NCBI GenBank assembly: GCA_050946115.1
Contig: JBMNUF010000016.1
Coordinates: forward strand, 1 to 49,314
Length of the DNA stretch: 49,314 bases
Source of the DNA: CAYFRC01 sp050946115
GTDB taxonomy: Bacteria; Bacillota; Clostridia; Christensenellales; Aristaeellaceae
Direction: 5' to 3'
In this document: one piece after another, positions 8,425 through 17,417 of the stretch
Layout of the letters: every line of letters begins with the position of its first letter
How positions within the stretch are numbered: position 1 is the first letter of the stretch
Program-made: the position numbers and the translations under genes
Notes under the pieces: model-generated
What the model was told of the DNA's origin: nothing
Database searches by the model: none
Seen by the model: only the letters and a program-made list of their open reading frames with translations

Positions 8425-8823
8425 ATGTTGAGAAGCGAAGCCCGCGCCGCCGCGATGAAGCTCGTGTATGAATGGGAAATGGGCGGCGACGGCGGCGAGG
8501 AGACGTGGCTCGACCTGCTTGAAGTCGCGCCGGATGAGGAAGAGGCCGACTTTGCCCATCGCGTGGCGGATGGCACGATCCAAAACTGCGGCGCGATCGA
8601 CGAAACCATCGCGAAATACGCCAAGGGGTGGACGGTTGCGCGGATGCACAAGGTGGATCTGTGCGTCCTTCGCGTGGCGATTTATGAAATGCTCTACGAG
8701 AAGACCCCGCCCGAAGTGGTGCTAAACGAGGCGGTGCTCTTGGCGAAGGAATATTGCGGAGACAAGGCGTATTCGTTTGTCAACGGCATACTGGGCTCCT
8801 TTGCGAGGGCGGAGTTGGCATAA
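8425..8823 (+). CDS. nusB: Transcription antitermination factor NusB
   Basis: This 132-residue protein binds boxA RNA with S10 (NusE) during rRNA transcription. The all-helical NusB signature is visible: RSEARAAAMKLVYEWEM at the N-terminus, then KGWTVARMHKVDLCVLRVAIYEML and PPEVVLNEAVLLAKEYCGDKAYSFVNGIL. Length is normal. The stop overlaps the start of the next gene (TAATG), and the folD-xseA-xseB-ispA-dxs order after it is the standard Bacillota string. Confidence 0.95.
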   Translation: MLRSEARAAAMKLVYEWEMGGDGGEETWLDLLEVAPDEEEADFAHRVADGTIQNCGAIDETIAKYAKGWTVARMHKVDLCVLRVAIYEMLYEKTPPEVVLNEAVLLAKEYCGDKAYSFVNGILGSFARAELA

Positions 8824-9761
8824 TGGGTGTTCTCGGCATAGACACGAGCTGCTATAGGACGTCCCTGGCGTTTACGGAAGACGGGCGCATCCTCTCCGAC
8901 AGGCGCATGCTCCTCACCGTGAAACCGGGGGAGCGCGGGCTCAGGCAGTCGGAGGGGTTGTTTCAGCACGTCCAAAACCTGCCGCATTTGGTCGAAGAAG
9001 TGCGGCGCGACATCGGAGAGCGCAAGGCGCAGGCGGTTGCGGTAAGCATCGCGCCGCGCGGCGTCGAAGGCTCGTATATGCCCGTGTTTACCGCGGGATA
9101 TGCGTTCGCCAAGGGCATTTCGGAGATGCTTTCCGTGCCGTTTTTCGAGACGAACCACCAACAGGGGCACATCCGCGCGGCGCTCTACGGCTTAGATATG
9201 GAAAAAGGCGCATTTTTGGCGGTGCATATGTCCGGCGGAACGACGGAGGTGTTGGAGGCGGGGGAGGGTCTTTCGGTGCGGCTGATAGGCGGCTCGAAGG
9301 ATCTGCACGCAGGTCAACTCGTGGACCGCGTGGGTGTAAAATTGGGCCTTTCCTTCCCTTCGGGGCCAGAGATGGAACTTTTAGCGAGGGACGGCACGTC
9401 TAAGAGCCTGCTGAAAGCCTCGGTACGGGGTGCGGACTGCAACCTGTCCGGCGCGGAGGCGGAGATCATGCGCCTGATAGAAGGCGGCATGACGAAGGAG
9501 GATGCGGCGGCGGAGGTGTATTCCTTCCTCGCGCGGACGCTTGCGAAAATGCTTCTGAATGCAGCAAGCGATACGGGATTAAAACGCGTGCTCCTCGCGG
9601 GCGGCGTGTGTTCGAGCGCGATTCTGAAAGAGTTGCTCGCTGAGAGAATCCAAAGGGCAAACGGGGATTTGCGCCTGCATTGGGCGCAACCCGAGTATTC
9701 CGGAGACAATGCGGTGGGCGTCGCGCTCATCGGCGAGGACAGGTTGAGGAGGCACTGTTGA
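8823..9761 (+). CDS. Kae1/TsaD-like domain protein (second TsaD-type paralogue)
   Basis: This 312-residue protein has the ASKHA fold of TsaD/Kae1, the t6A tRNA-modification ATPase: VLGIDTSCYRTSLAF at the N-terminus, the HxxxH metal pair in FETNHQQGHIRAAL, the phosphate loop AVHMSGGTTEV and the C-terminal Asp in YSGDNAVGVALIG. It is divergent from true TsaD and sits between nusB and folD, where Clostridia often carry a shorter paralogue annotated as O-sialoglycoprotein endopeptidase. ATG 8823 overlaps the nusB stop by one base; the frame is open further upstream but inside nusB. Metal and nucleotide binding look retained; the substrate is unknown. Confidence 0.75.
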   Translation: MGVLGIDTSCYRTSLAFTEDGRILSDRRMLLTVKPGERGLRQSEGLFQHVQNLPHLVEEVRRDIGERKAQAVAVSIAPRGVEGSYMPVFTAGYAFAKGISEMLSVPFFETNHQQGHIRAALYGLDMEKGAFLAVHMSGGTTEVLEAGEGLSVRLIGGSKDLHAGQLVDRVGVKLGLSFPSGPEMELLARDGTSKSLLKASVRGADCNLSGAEAEIMRLIEGGMTKEDAAAEVYSFLARTLAKMLLNAASDTGLKRVLLAGGVCSSAILKELLAERIQRANGDLRLHWAQPEYSGDNAVGVALIGEDRLRRHC

Positions 9762-9762
9762 T

Positions 9763-10605
9763 ATGGCCGTTTTGATGGACGGATCGCTTTTGGCGAAAAA
9801 AACGCGCATCGCCTTGAAAAAGCGCGTCTCTGCGCTCCCCGCACCGTGCGGGCTCGGCGTGATTTTGGTGGGGGACGACCCCGCCTCCGCGATCTACGTC
9901 GGGAATAAGGAGCGCGCCTGCGAAAAGATAGGGATCGTCTCCGTCGTAAAGCGCCTTCCGACGGATTCGACGACGGAGGACGTGCTGCGCGCGGTCGATG
10001 CGATGAATCGCGACGAAATTCTCCACGGCTACATCGTGCAGCTCCCCATGCCGAAGCAGATCGACGAGCGTGAGGTGCTGCGCCGCGTATCGCCCGAAAA
10101 GGACGCGGACGGGCTGCACGAGGCGAATGCCGCAAAGCTCTTTCTGGGCGAAAAGGGCGTTTTGCCGTGTACACCGAGGGGTTGCATCGCGCTGCTCAAG
10201 GAATATGGGGTGCCTCTTTCGGGCAAGAGGGCGGTCGTCATCGGCCGCTCGCGCATCGTGGGAAAGCCCGTCGCGATGATGCTGCTCGCCGAAAACTGCA
10301 CGGTCACGATGTGCCACTCGAGGACGGAAAACCTCGCACAGGTGATCCGCGAGGCGGATATCGTGATCGCAGCGGTCGGAAAGCCGTGCATGATTAAAGG
10401 CGACATGATTAAGCCCGGCGCCGCGGTGATCGACGTGGGCATCAACAGGCTTCCCGACGGCACGGTGGCGGGCGACGTGGATTTTGATAGCTGCGAACCC
10501 GTTGCGGGCTTTATCACGCCCGTCCCCGGCGGCGTTGGTCCCATGACGATCGCTATGCTCCTTCAGAATACCGTAGAGCTGTGCGAAAAATCGCTGAAGG
10601 TGTAG
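9763..10605 (+). CDS. folD: Methylenetetrahydrofolate dehydrogenase / methenyltetrahydrofolate cyclohydrolase
   Basis: FolD interconverts 5,10-methylene-, methenyl- and 10-formyl-tetrahydrofolate in one-carbon metabolism. The 280-residue sequence shows the catalytic YxxxK (YVGNKERACEKIGI, about residues 46-59), GYIVQLPMPKQID, DADGLHEANAAKL, the NADP-site GRSRIVGKPVAMML and the closing TPVPGGVGPMTIAML. The ATG is one base after the preceding stop, indicating coupling within the operon. Confidence 0.96.
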   Translation: MAVLMDGSLLAKKTRIALKKRVSALPAPCGLGVILVGDDPASAIYVGNKERACEKIGIVSVVKRLPTDSTTEDVLRAVDAMNRDEILHGYIVQLPMPKQIDEREVLRRVSPEKDADGLHEANAAKLFLGEKGVLPCTPRGCIALLKEYGVPLSGKRAVVIGRSRIVGKPVAMMLLAENCTVTMCHSRTENLAQVIREADIVIAAVGKPCMIKGDMIKPGAAVIDVGINRLPDGTVAGDVDFDSCEPVAGFITPVPGGVGPMTIAMLLQNTVELCEKSLKV

Positions 10606-10612
10606 CGCATCC

Positions 10613-11818
10613 ATGAACGAGTGGGTCATCAGCGTATCGCAATTAAACGAGTACGTCCGAAAGCAGTTGGCCGTCGATCCGGTCCTGAACGGGCTCACGG
10701 TGCGGGGCGAACTGTCCGGCTTCAAAAGATACCCGAGCGGACATATGTATTTTTCGCTCAAGGACGAATCCTCCCGCGTGGACTGCGTGATGTTTCGCCA
10801 GGATGCGGCATCCGTCTCGTTCGCACCGCAGGACGGCATGCAGGTGATCGTTTCGGGCAGCGCGTCGCTGTATACGGCGACGGGGCGGTTTCAGGTGTAC
10901 TGCAGGGCGATGCGCCGCGAGGGCGTAGGCGACCTGTTCGTGCGGCTCGAAGAACGCAAGCGGCGGCTCCTCGCCGAGGGACTTTTCGACCCCGCGCGAA
11001 AGCGCGAACTGCCGATGCTCCCGCATCGCGTGGGCATCGCGACGAGCCTTTCGGGTGCCGCGCTGCGCGACATGGTGCGCGTCCTAAACAGGCGGTTTCC
11101 GGGGATCGAAATCCTGACCGCGCCCTGCGCCGTGCAGGGGGAAAACGCAGCGGCGGAGATCGCACGGGCGATAGAGCTCCTGAACGAAAACGCCACCTGC
11201 GACGTGATTTTGTGCGGGCGCGGCGGCGGCTCGATGGAAGAGCTTTCCGCGTTCAACGAGGAAAGCGTCGCGCGGGCGATCTACGAAAGCGCGATTCCCA
11301 TTATCTCCTGCGTCGGGCATGAGACGGACACCACGATCGCCGATCTCGTGGCGGACGCGCGCGCGTCCACGCCCTCGGCTGCCGCGGAAATGGCGGTGCC
11401 GGAAATGGAGCACCTACAGGATGTGCTGGATGCCTTCGGGCGGCGCATGGCGTCAATCCTTTTGAGCAAGTGCGCTTTTTTGAGGCTGCGGCTCGAGAAA
11501 ATCACCGCACGCCCCGCCCTGCTCCGCCCTACAGAGACGTTTCTCGGAGGGAAGAAAGACAAACTCCGCCTTCTGGAAAGGCGGCTTGCGGATGCGGGGC
11601 GAAGGCGGCGCGACGCGTCGAAATTGCGCCTTTCCGCCGTGGAGGGCGTGCTTCGCGGGCTGAACCCCGAGGGCGTCCTCGAACGCGGCTACGCGATCGT
11701 GGAAAAGGACGGCGCATTCGTGCGGGACGCTTCCGATGTTTCCGCCGCCGACGCGCTCACCGTGCGGCTCAAAAAGGGCCGCCTGCGGGCGGTCGTGACC
11801 CAAGTGGAGGAAGGATAA
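10613..11818 (+). CDS. xseA: Exodeoxyribonuclease VII large subunit
   Basis: XseA is the catalytic subunit of exonuclease VII, which degrades single-stranded DNA from both ends into oligonucleotides. The N-terminal OB fold (LTVRGELSGFKRYPSGHMYFSLKD, residues about 22-48) and the catalytic region are clear, including CGRGGGSMEELSAFNEE and CVGHETDTTIADLVADARA, then TPSAAAEMAVP. At 401 residues it is on the short side; the helical region before the C-terminus is compact. Its stop is immediately followed by the xseB ATG. Confidence 0.95.
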   Translation: MNEWVISVSQLNEYVRKQLAVDPVLNGLTVRGELSGFKRYPSGHMYFSLKDESSRVDCVMFRQDAASVSFAPQDGMQVIVSGSASLYTATGRFQVYCRAMRREGVGDLFVRLEERKRRLLAEGLFDPARKRELPMLPHRVGIATSLSGAALRDMVRVLNRRFPGIEILTAPCAVQGENAAAEIARAIELLNENATCDVILCGRGGGSMEELSAFNEESVARAIYESAIPIISCVGHETDTTIADLVADARASTPSAAAEMAVPEMEHLQDVLDAFGRRMASILLSKCAFLRLRLEKITARPALLRPTETFLGGKKDKLRLLERRLADAGRRRRDASKLRLSAVEGVLRGLNPEGVLERGYAIVEKDGAFVRDASDVSAADALTVRLKKGRLRAVVTQVEEG

Positions 11819-12031
11819 ATGCGATTTGAAGAGGGAATGACGGAATTGGAAACCATGGTTCGGCAGATGGAAAGCGGAGATCTGCCGCTGGAGGAGAGCT
11901 TTGCCTTGTACGAAAAGGCGAGCGCGCTCCTAAAAGAATTGCAAAAGCTGCTCGAAAAACACGAGCAGCGCGTAAAACTTCTCACGCAGGACGGAGAAGA
12001 GGACATTCATATCGAGGTGACGGAAGAATGA
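11819..12031 (+). CDS. xseB: Exodeoxyribonuclease VII small subunit
   Basis: This 70-residue helical protein binds along XseA and is needed for holoenzyme function. The family sequence is evident: FEEGMTELETMVRQMESGDLPLEESFALYEKASALLKELQKLLE. It starts directly after the xseA stop and its own stop overlaps the ispA start (ATGA), so stoichiometry is probably set by coupled translation. Confidence 0.95.
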   Translation: MRFEEGMTELETMVRQMESGDLPLEESFALYEKASALLKELQKLLEKHEQRVKLLTQDGEEDIHIEVTEE

Positions 12032-12912
12032 ACACAAAACAGGAATACCGCGAAATGGTCGAAAAAGAACTGGAATTTCTCTTTCCGGAGAACGATGCGA
12101 GGATCCCCGAGACGCTCCTTCGCGCGATTCGGTACAGTCTCTTGGCGGGCGGGAAGAGGCTCCGCCCCATCATGCTGCTTGCGGCTACGGATATGCTGGG
12201 TGGCGACGTCCGGCAGGCGCTCGTGCCCGCGTGCTGCGTCGAGATGATCCATACCTACAGCCTCATCCACGACGATTTGCCCGGCATGGACGACGACACG
12301 CTGCGGCGCGGAAGGCCCACCAGCCATATCATGTTCGGCGAGGGACAGGCGATCCTCGCGGGAGACGCGCTGCTCTCTGCGGCGTTTGAACGGATGCTCG
12401 AAAACGCGCTGCGCTATCCCGCCTTCCTCGAGCGCCACGTGCTTGCGATGAGTGAAATCGCGCGCGGCGCGGGTCCGGGCGGTATGATCGCCGGCCAATC
12501 GCAGGACCTTCTGATGGAAACGCGGGAGGGTTCGGAGGCGGATCTGCTCTACATCCATACGAACAAGACCGCGCGGATGTTTATCCATCCGCTGCGCGCG
12601 GGCGGCTGCATTGCGGGCGCGGATACGGACGTATTGAAACGTCTGGGCGATTACGGCTATGCCTTCGGCATGCTGTTTCAGACGTTGGACGATATCCTGG
12701 ATGAGACGGGTACGCTCGAGGAAATGGGCAAAAACGTCGGAAAAGACCGTGAAGGAGACAAGCTCACTGCCGTCAAAATCTACGGCATGGACGGTGCGAA
12801 GGCGCGCTGCGAAAAGCTTTTGCAAGAAGGGCTCGATGCACTTTCGCCCTTTGGCGCGCGTGCGGAATTTTTCCGCGCGCTGATTTCCGAAACTGCGACC
12901 AGAAGAGGATGA
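12028..12912 (+). CDS. ispA: Polyprenyl (farnesyl/geranyl) diphosphate synthase
   Basis: This 294-residue enzyme condenses isopentenyl and allylic diphosphates to C15 (possibly C20) prenyl diphosphates. The first Asp-rich motif is in YSLIHDDLPGMDDDTLRRG (about residue 88) and the second in FQTLDDILDETGT (about 229). LLAGGKRLRPIMLLAA near residue 43 binds the diphosphate. Its place in xseB-ispA-dxs is the standard Bacillota order, linking MEP-pathway supply (dxs) to chain elongation. Confidence 0.95.
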   Translation: MNTKQEYREMVEKELEFLFPENDARIPETLLRAIRYSLLAGGKRLRPIMLLAATDMLGGDVRQALVPACCVEMIHTYSLIHDDLPGMDDDTLRRGRPTSHIMFGEGQAILAGDALLSAAFERMLENALRYPAFLERHVLAMSEIARGAGPGGMIAGQSQDLLMETREGSEADLLYIHTNKTARMFIHPLRAGGCIAGADTDVLKRLGDYGYAFGMLFQTLDDILDETGTLEEMGKNVGKDREGDKLTAVKIYGMDGAKARCEKLLQEGLDALSPFGARAEFFRALISETATRRG

Positions 12913-12918
12913 CGCAAT

Positions 12919-13368
12919 TTGCAATATGTGAATGCGATTTTGGAAAACAGGGTGCTGATGGCGGTCGTGCTCGCGTGGACGGTCGCGCAGGCGCTGAAGG
13001 TACTGCTCACGCTCGTGATCCAAAAGGAGTTTCACCCGTCGCGCTTTTTCGGGCTCGGCGGCATGCCGTCTTCGCACGCCGCGAGCGTCTGCGCGCTTGC
13101 GATGTCGCTCGCGATCGCGAAGGGTTTTTATAGCGCCGAATTTGCGATAAGCCTCGTCTTGGCGCTCGTCGTCATGACGGACGCGATGGGCGTGCGCCGC
13201 GCTGCGGGAAAGCAGGCGGAAGTGCTCAACAAAATGATGCATGACATGATCGAAAAAGGCATAATGCCCACGCAGGAAAAGCTCAAAGAGCTTCTGGGGC
13301 ATACGCCTTTTCAGGTCGTCATCGGGGCGCTGTTAGGCGTTCTGATCGCGATCTTGGTCATGCTTTAG
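12919..13368 (+). CDS. Divergent PAP2 family membrane protein
   Basis: This 149-residue membrane protein belongs to the divergent PAP2 family (YuiD type), related to phosphatidic-acid or prenyl-diphosphate phosphatases. Key blocks are FFGLGGMPSSHAASVCALAMSLA (residues 44-66), VVMTDAMGVRRAAGKQAEVLN and the C-terminal GHTPFQVVIGALLG, with about four hydrophobic helices. The start is TTG at 12919, seven bases after the ispA stop. Between ispA and dxs, a role in prenyl-phosphate turnover is plausible but not demonstrated. Confidence 0.85.
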   Translation: MQYVNAILENRVLMAVVLAWTVAQALKVLLTLVIQKEFHPSRFFGLGGMPSSHAASVCALAMSLAIAKGFYSAEFAISLVLALVVMTDAMGVRRAAGKQAEVLNKMMHDMIEKGIMPTQEKLKELLGHTPFQVVIGALLGVLIAILVML

Positions 13369-13388
13369 GAAGAAATGGAGAACGCGCA

Positions 13389-15248
13389 ATGCTCGGTACG
13401 CTGAAAAGCCCCAAGGACTTGCACGCAATGTCCAACAAACAGCTGAAACTGCTCGCGCAGGAGATACGAACCTGTATCATGCACACCGTGACGGAAAACG
13501 GCGGACATCTTTCGTCCAACCTGGGCACTGTCGATCTCACGGTCGCGCTGTACAGCGTGTTCGATGCGCCGGAGGACAAGATCGTCTTCGACGTGGGGCA
13601 TCAGGCATATGCGCACAAGCTCCTGACTGGGCGATACGGCTTTTTTTCGACACTGCGCAAAAAGGGCGGAATCAGCGGCTTTCCCCGCGCATCCGAAAGC
13701 GAATACGACGCATTTACGGCGGGTCACGCATCCACATCCATTTCTGCCGCGCTCGGCATGGCGCGCGCGCGGGACCTCATGGGCGATAAATACCACGTCG
13801 TCGCGGTGATCGGCGACGGCGCATTGACGGGCGGCATGAGCTACGAGGCGCTAAACGACGCGGGGCAGTCGAAGATGCCCCTGATCGTGATATTGAACGA
13901 CAACGCGATGTCCATCTCGAAAAATGTCGGCGCGCTTTCGACCTATCTAACGCTCCTCAGGCAGTCTTGCCTCTATATGGGAATGAAACAGGGCGTCCGC
14001 GGCGCGATGGGGCATCTGCCCCTCGTCGGGGGCGGCATTTTGCGTACGCTTCGCAAACTGCGCGACATGATAAAGCGCCTTTTTGTGGACGACCGGTATT
14101 TCACCGCGCTCGGCTTTACCTATCTGGGCCCCGTAAACGGGCACGACATCAAGAAACTCAAAAAAGTGTTGCAGAGGGCGAAGCGCTTTCGGGTACCCGT
14201 CCTCATCCACGTCGCCACGCAAAAGGGCAAGGGCTTTTCCGCCGCCGAGAAGAGCCCCGACGCATACCACGGCGTGAGTGTCGATACCATCGATGGAAAC
14301 GACCGTCCCTCCGTACGCACCTTCGGCAGGGCGATGGCGGAAGAACTGATCGACATGGCGCAGTCCGATATCCGCGTAACGGCCGTTACGGCGGCTATGC
14401 CGCAGGGTACGGGCTTAGATGCCTTTCAGGCGCAGTTCCCAGACCGCTTTTTCGATGTCGGTATTGCGGAGGAGCACGCGGTCACGATGGCTGCGGGCAT
14501 GGCGTTCATGGGCATGCGCCCGTATGTCGCGCTCTATTCCACGTTTTCGCAGCGCGCGTTCGACCAGATGCTGATGGACGTGTGCCTTCCGAACCTCCCC
14601 GTGACGCTTTTGATCGACAGGGCGGGGCTCGTTGGGGAGGACGGCGCGACGCATCAGGGTGCGTTCGACCTATCCATGCTCCGTATGATGCCCAATATGA
14701 TCATCGCCTCGCCACGCGACGTGCGCGACCTCAAGCGGCTTTTGCATCTGAGTTGCCGCGTGGCATCACCCATGGCGATCCGCTACGGCAAGGAGGCGGG
14801 GGATATGGGCGCATCCATGGAAGAGACGGAGCCGCTTAAAGTCGGGGAATGGGAGCTTCTCCTTTCGGGGAATGATGTGACGGTGCTCGCCGTCGGACGC
14901 ATGGTCGAAAAAGCGCTCGCCGCCGCGATCGAACTGAACGGCAAGGGCATTTCCTGCGGCGTTGTGGACGCGCGATTCGTAAAGCCCATGGATGATCATA
15001 TGCTGAGGGAAGTGCTTTCCTCGGGCACGCTCGTCGTCACCATGGAGGAAAACGTCGAATCCGGCGGGTTTGGCGCGGGTGTTCTGGAAAAGAACGCATT
15101 ATGGAAGACGGGTGCACAGGTATTTGTGATCGCGCTTCCGGACAGGTTCATAGAGCACGCCTCCGTATCGGAACAGGCGGAAGAGCTCGGTTTTATGCCC
15201 GTTCAGCTTGCGCAAACGATCCAAAATCGGCTCAAGGCGGGGGCGTAA
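13389..15248 (+). CDS. dxs: 1-deoxy-D-xylulose-5-phosphate synthase
   Basis: Dxs joins pyruvate and glyceraldehyde 3-phosphate with thiamine diphosphate, the first step of the MEP isoprenoid pathway. The 619-residue sequence shows VFDVGHQAYAHKLLTGR, the ThDP/Mg motif IGDGALTGGMSYEALNDAG, ILNDNAMSIS, the central FFDVGIAEEHAVTMAAGMA and DRAGLVGEDGATHQGAFDLS. Length is normal. ATG 13389 lies 20 bases after the previous gene. Confidence 0.97.
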   Translation: MLGTLKSPKDLHAMSNKQLKLLAQEIRTCIMHTVTENGGHLSSNLGTVDLTVALYSVFDAPEDKIVFDVGHQAYAHKLLTGRYGFFSTLRKKGGISGFPRASESEYDAFTAGHASTSISAALGMARARDLMGDKYHVVAVIGDGALTGGMSYEALNDAGQSKMPLIVILNDNAMSISKNVGALSTYLTLLRQSCLYMGMKQGVRGAMGHLPLVGGGILRTLRKLRDMIKRLFVDDRYFTALGFTYLGPVNGHDIKKLKKVLQRAKRFRVPVLIHVATQKGKGFSAAEKSPDAYHGVSVDTIDGNDRPSVRTFGRAMAEELIDMAQSDIRVTAVTAAMPQGTGLDAFQAQFPDRFFDVGIAEEHAVTMAAGMAFMGMRPYVALYSTFSQRAFDQMLMDVCLPNLPVTLLIDRAGLVGEDGATHQGAFDLSMLRMMPNMIIASPRDVRDLKRLLHLSCRVASPMAIRYGKEAGDMGASMEETEPLKVGEWELLLSGNDVTVLAVGRMVEKALAAAIELNGKGISCGVVDARFVKPMDDHMLREVLSSGTLVVTMEENVESGGFGAGVLEKNALWKTGAQVFVIALPDRFIEHASVSEQAEELGFMPVQLAQTIQNRLKAGA

Positions 15249-15249
15249 A

Positions 15250-16050
15250 TTGAAACGGGCGGATCAGGCGCTTTGTGAATTGGGGCTCGCCGCCTCCCTT
15301 GAGGAGGCGCGGCTTTGGATTCTCGAAGGGCGCGTGTACATGGGCGCGGGCAAGGTCGCAAAGCCCTCGGACAAAGTAAAAAAAGGGCTTCCCATCACCG
15401 TGCGCGGCGAAAAGCGCAAATATGTGAGCCGAGGCGGATACAAATTGGAAAAGGCGCTCGATGTGTTTTCCGTCGATGTCGCAGGGAAAACCTGCATCGA
15501 TATCGGCGCATCGACGGGCGGCTTTACGGATGTCCTGCTGCAGCGCGGCGCGAAGCGCGTATACGCGATCGACGTGGGTTATGGCCAGCTCGATTACTCT
15601 CTCCGCGCAGACGGCAGGGTCGTCGCCATGGAGCGCACGAACGCGCGCTTTCTGAAGCCGGAGATGTTTGACGATGCGCCTTCATTCGGCGCGACGGACG
15701 TCTCCTTTATCTCGCTCAAAGCGATTCTGCCCGCAGCGCTGTCCGTGCTGCGGGGCAAGGACGCGCGCTTTATCGCGCTCATCAAGCCGCAGTTTGAGGC
15801 GGCGAAGGAAGACGTCGGCGCAAAGGGCGTCGTGCGCGATAAAAACGTGCATCTTTCTGTCGTTCAAACCATCGTATCCTTTGTGCGGGAGATCGGCTGG
15901 TGCCCCGCGGGGCTCGATTTCTCGCCGATTTCGGGTCCGGAGGGGAACGTCGAGTTTCTGTTAGATATCCAAAAAGCGGGAAAAACGCTTAGCGAAACAC
16001 AGATTATTACCGTTATCGATATGGCGCATGACAAATTTATGAAGAATTGA
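15250..16050 (+). CDS. tlyA: TlyA family rRNA (cytidine-2'-O)-methyltransferase
   Basis: This 266-residue protein has an N-terminal S4 RNA-binding domain (KRADQALCELGLAASLEEAR, residues 1-62) and an FtsJ-like SAM domain with CIDIGASTGGFTDVLLQRGA and AIDVGYGQLDYSLR, then ALIKPQFEAAKEDVG near residue 180. TlyA methylates ribose 2'-OH of 16S and 23S rRNA and is linked to capreomycin sensitivity. The start is TTG at 15250, one base after the dxs stop; an upstream in-frame GTG at 15208 lies inside dxs and would add residues not found in the family. It is the yqxC position of the Bacillus string. Confidence 0.92.
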   Translation: MKRADQALCELGLAASLEEARLWILEGRVYMGAGKVAKPSDKVKKGLPITVRGEKRKYVSRGGYKLEKALDVFSVDVAGKTCIDIGASTGGFTDVLLQRGAKRVYAIDVGYGQLDYSLRADGRVVAMERTNARFLKPEMFDDAPSFGATDVSFISLKAILPAALSVLRGKDARFIALIKPQFEAAKEDVGAKGVVRDKNVHLSVVQTIVSFVREIGWCPAGLDFSPISGPEGNVEFLLDIQKAGKTLSETQIITVIDMAHDKFMKN

Positions 16051-16058
16051 GAGATTTA

Positions 16059-16088
16059 TTGTATCTGCTGCGTTCGTTGTTGTAGAAT
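16059..16088 (+). promoter_or_regulatory. Possible internal promoter before nadK
   Basis: TTGTAT (16059-16064) and TAGAAT (16083-16088) are spaced 18 bases apart in the 62-base gap before nadK, the largest gap in this operon. The match is weak and read by eye. Confidence 0.3.
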
Positions 16089-16112
16089 AATAGAAAGAGA
16101 CGGACAGACGAT

Positions 16113-16913
16113 ATGCGGTTTCAATCGGTCGGCATATGGAGAAATAAAACTAAGCCTGACGTGGATGCTGTTACGGCAAGGCTTATTTCGTTACTGGAAG
16201 CGCACGGTGCTACGTGGCATTTCGAGGACGATCTCGCATCGCACGACATATCGCTGTTGTTCGTGCTCGGCGGCGACGGGACGATCCTGTCGGGGCTCAA
16301 AGTCGCGCTCGAAAAAGATGTTCCGCTATTGGGCATCAATATGGGGCGGCTGGGCTTTCTCTCCGAGATCGATGTACAGCATTTGCGGGAGGATATCGAC
16401 CTCCTTTATGCGGGGCGCTTTTCCGAAGAGCGGCGCATGCTCATCCGGACGCGTTCAGGCGATACTACCGCGTACGCGCTCAACGACGTATCCCTCGCGC
16501 GGAGCGATGCCGTGCTTTCCGTCGAGGCATTCGCGGGCGGCGCGAGCGTACTGCGCTTCATGGGCGACGGGCTCGTCGTCGCGACGCCTACGGGCTCTAC
16601 GGCGTATTCCCTTTCGGCGGGCGGACCGATCATCTATCCCGGTTGCGACTGCATCGTGTTGACGCCGGTGTGCGCGCACACGCTGTACGCAAGGCCGGTC
16701 GTTCTGCCGGCGGACGAAACCGTCGTCGTCAAGGCTGTCGGCGGGGCAAAGGGCGCGCGCGTCCTCTTAGACGGCAGGCGTTTCCTCGACATGGAGGAAG
16801 ACGGGGATTCGATCACGGTAGAGAAGGCACAGCGCGCGGCGCGTTTTATCCGGCTGCACGACAGGAACTATTTCGATTTGCTGCGAAGCAAACTGTCCGA
16901 CTGGACACACTGA
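16113..16913 (+). CDS. nadK: NAD kinase
   Basis: NadK phosphorylates NAD to NADP using ATP or polyphosphate. The 266-residue protein has the signature FVLGGDGTILSGLK (about residues 49-62), GINMGRLGFLSEID, the LNDVSLAR segment where most homologues have an NE pair, and GSTAYSLSAGGPIIYPG. Length is normal. It lies between tlyA and argR as in many Clostridia; the 62-base gap upstream may contain its own promoter. Confidence 0.95.
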   Translation: MRFQSVGIWRNKTKPDVDAVTARLISLLEAHGATWHFEDDLASHDISLLFVLGGDGTILSGLKVALEKDVPLLGINMGRLGFLSEIDVQHLREDIDLLYAGRFSEERRMLIRTRSGDTTAYALNDVSLARSDAVLSVEAFAGGASVLRFMGDGLVVATPTGSTAYSLSAGGPIIYPGCDCIVLTPVCAHTLYARPVVLPADETVVVKAVGGAKGARVLLDGRRFLDMEEDGDSITVEKAQRAARFIRLHDRNYFDLLRSKLSDWTH

Positions 16914-16945
16914 TAGGAATGAAAACACAGGGAGGGGGCGAACCC

Positions 16946-17398
16946 ATGAAATCGGTGCGGCATTCAATGATACTCGAGATTCTGGAGTTGATGGACATAG
17001 AGACACAGGAAGAGCTTGCCGAACAGCTCAAACGGCACGGCGTTCGCGTGACGCAGGCGACGGTTTCGCGCGACATCAAGGATCTTCGCCTTGTGAAGGT
17101 TATGACGGAGAGCGGGAAATACAAATATGCCACATCGGACACGGCGGATAAGGGGCTGAGCGACCGCTTCATCCGCATTTTCACCGAATCCGTTTTGTCC
17201 ATCGAGGATGCGGGGAACCTCATCGTCATCAAGACGCTCTCGGCGAGCGCGAACGCGGCGGCGGAGGCGGTGGACGGCATGAAATGGCCCGAAATCCTCG
17301 GGACGCTCGCGGGGGACAACACCATTTTTGTCGTCGTCAAGAACATCGAGAAGGTGCCCGAGGTCATGTCGCGCTTCAGGCTCATGATGCGCTACTGA
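16946..17398 (+). CDS. argR: Arginine repressor
   Basis: This 150-residue hexameric regulator binds ARG boxes with L-arginine as corepressor. The winged-helix N-terminus (EELAEQLKRHGVRVTQATVSRDIKDLRLVKV, about residues 20-50) and C-terminal arginine-binding domain (EILGTLAGDNTIFVVVKN) are clear. The frame is open far upstream through nadK, but GGAGGGGG seven bases before ATG 16946 and the family length set the start. The position before recN is the ahrC-recN order of Bacillus. Confidence 0.95.
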   Translation: MKSVRHSMILEILELMDIETQEELAEQLKRHGVRVTQATVSRDIKDLRLVKVMTESGKYKYATSDTADKGLSDRFIRIFTESVLSIEDAGNLIVIKTLSASANAAAEAVDGMKWPEILGTLAGDNTIFVVVKNIEKVPEVMSRFRLMMRY

Positions 17399-17417
17399 AA
17401 ATCGGAGGAAAATCCTC

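Noticed and set aside
16214..16945. Long N-terminal extension of the argR frame
   Set aside because: It runs through nadK in another frame with Arg-rich shadow sequence; a strong ribosome site and family length put the ArgR start at 16946.
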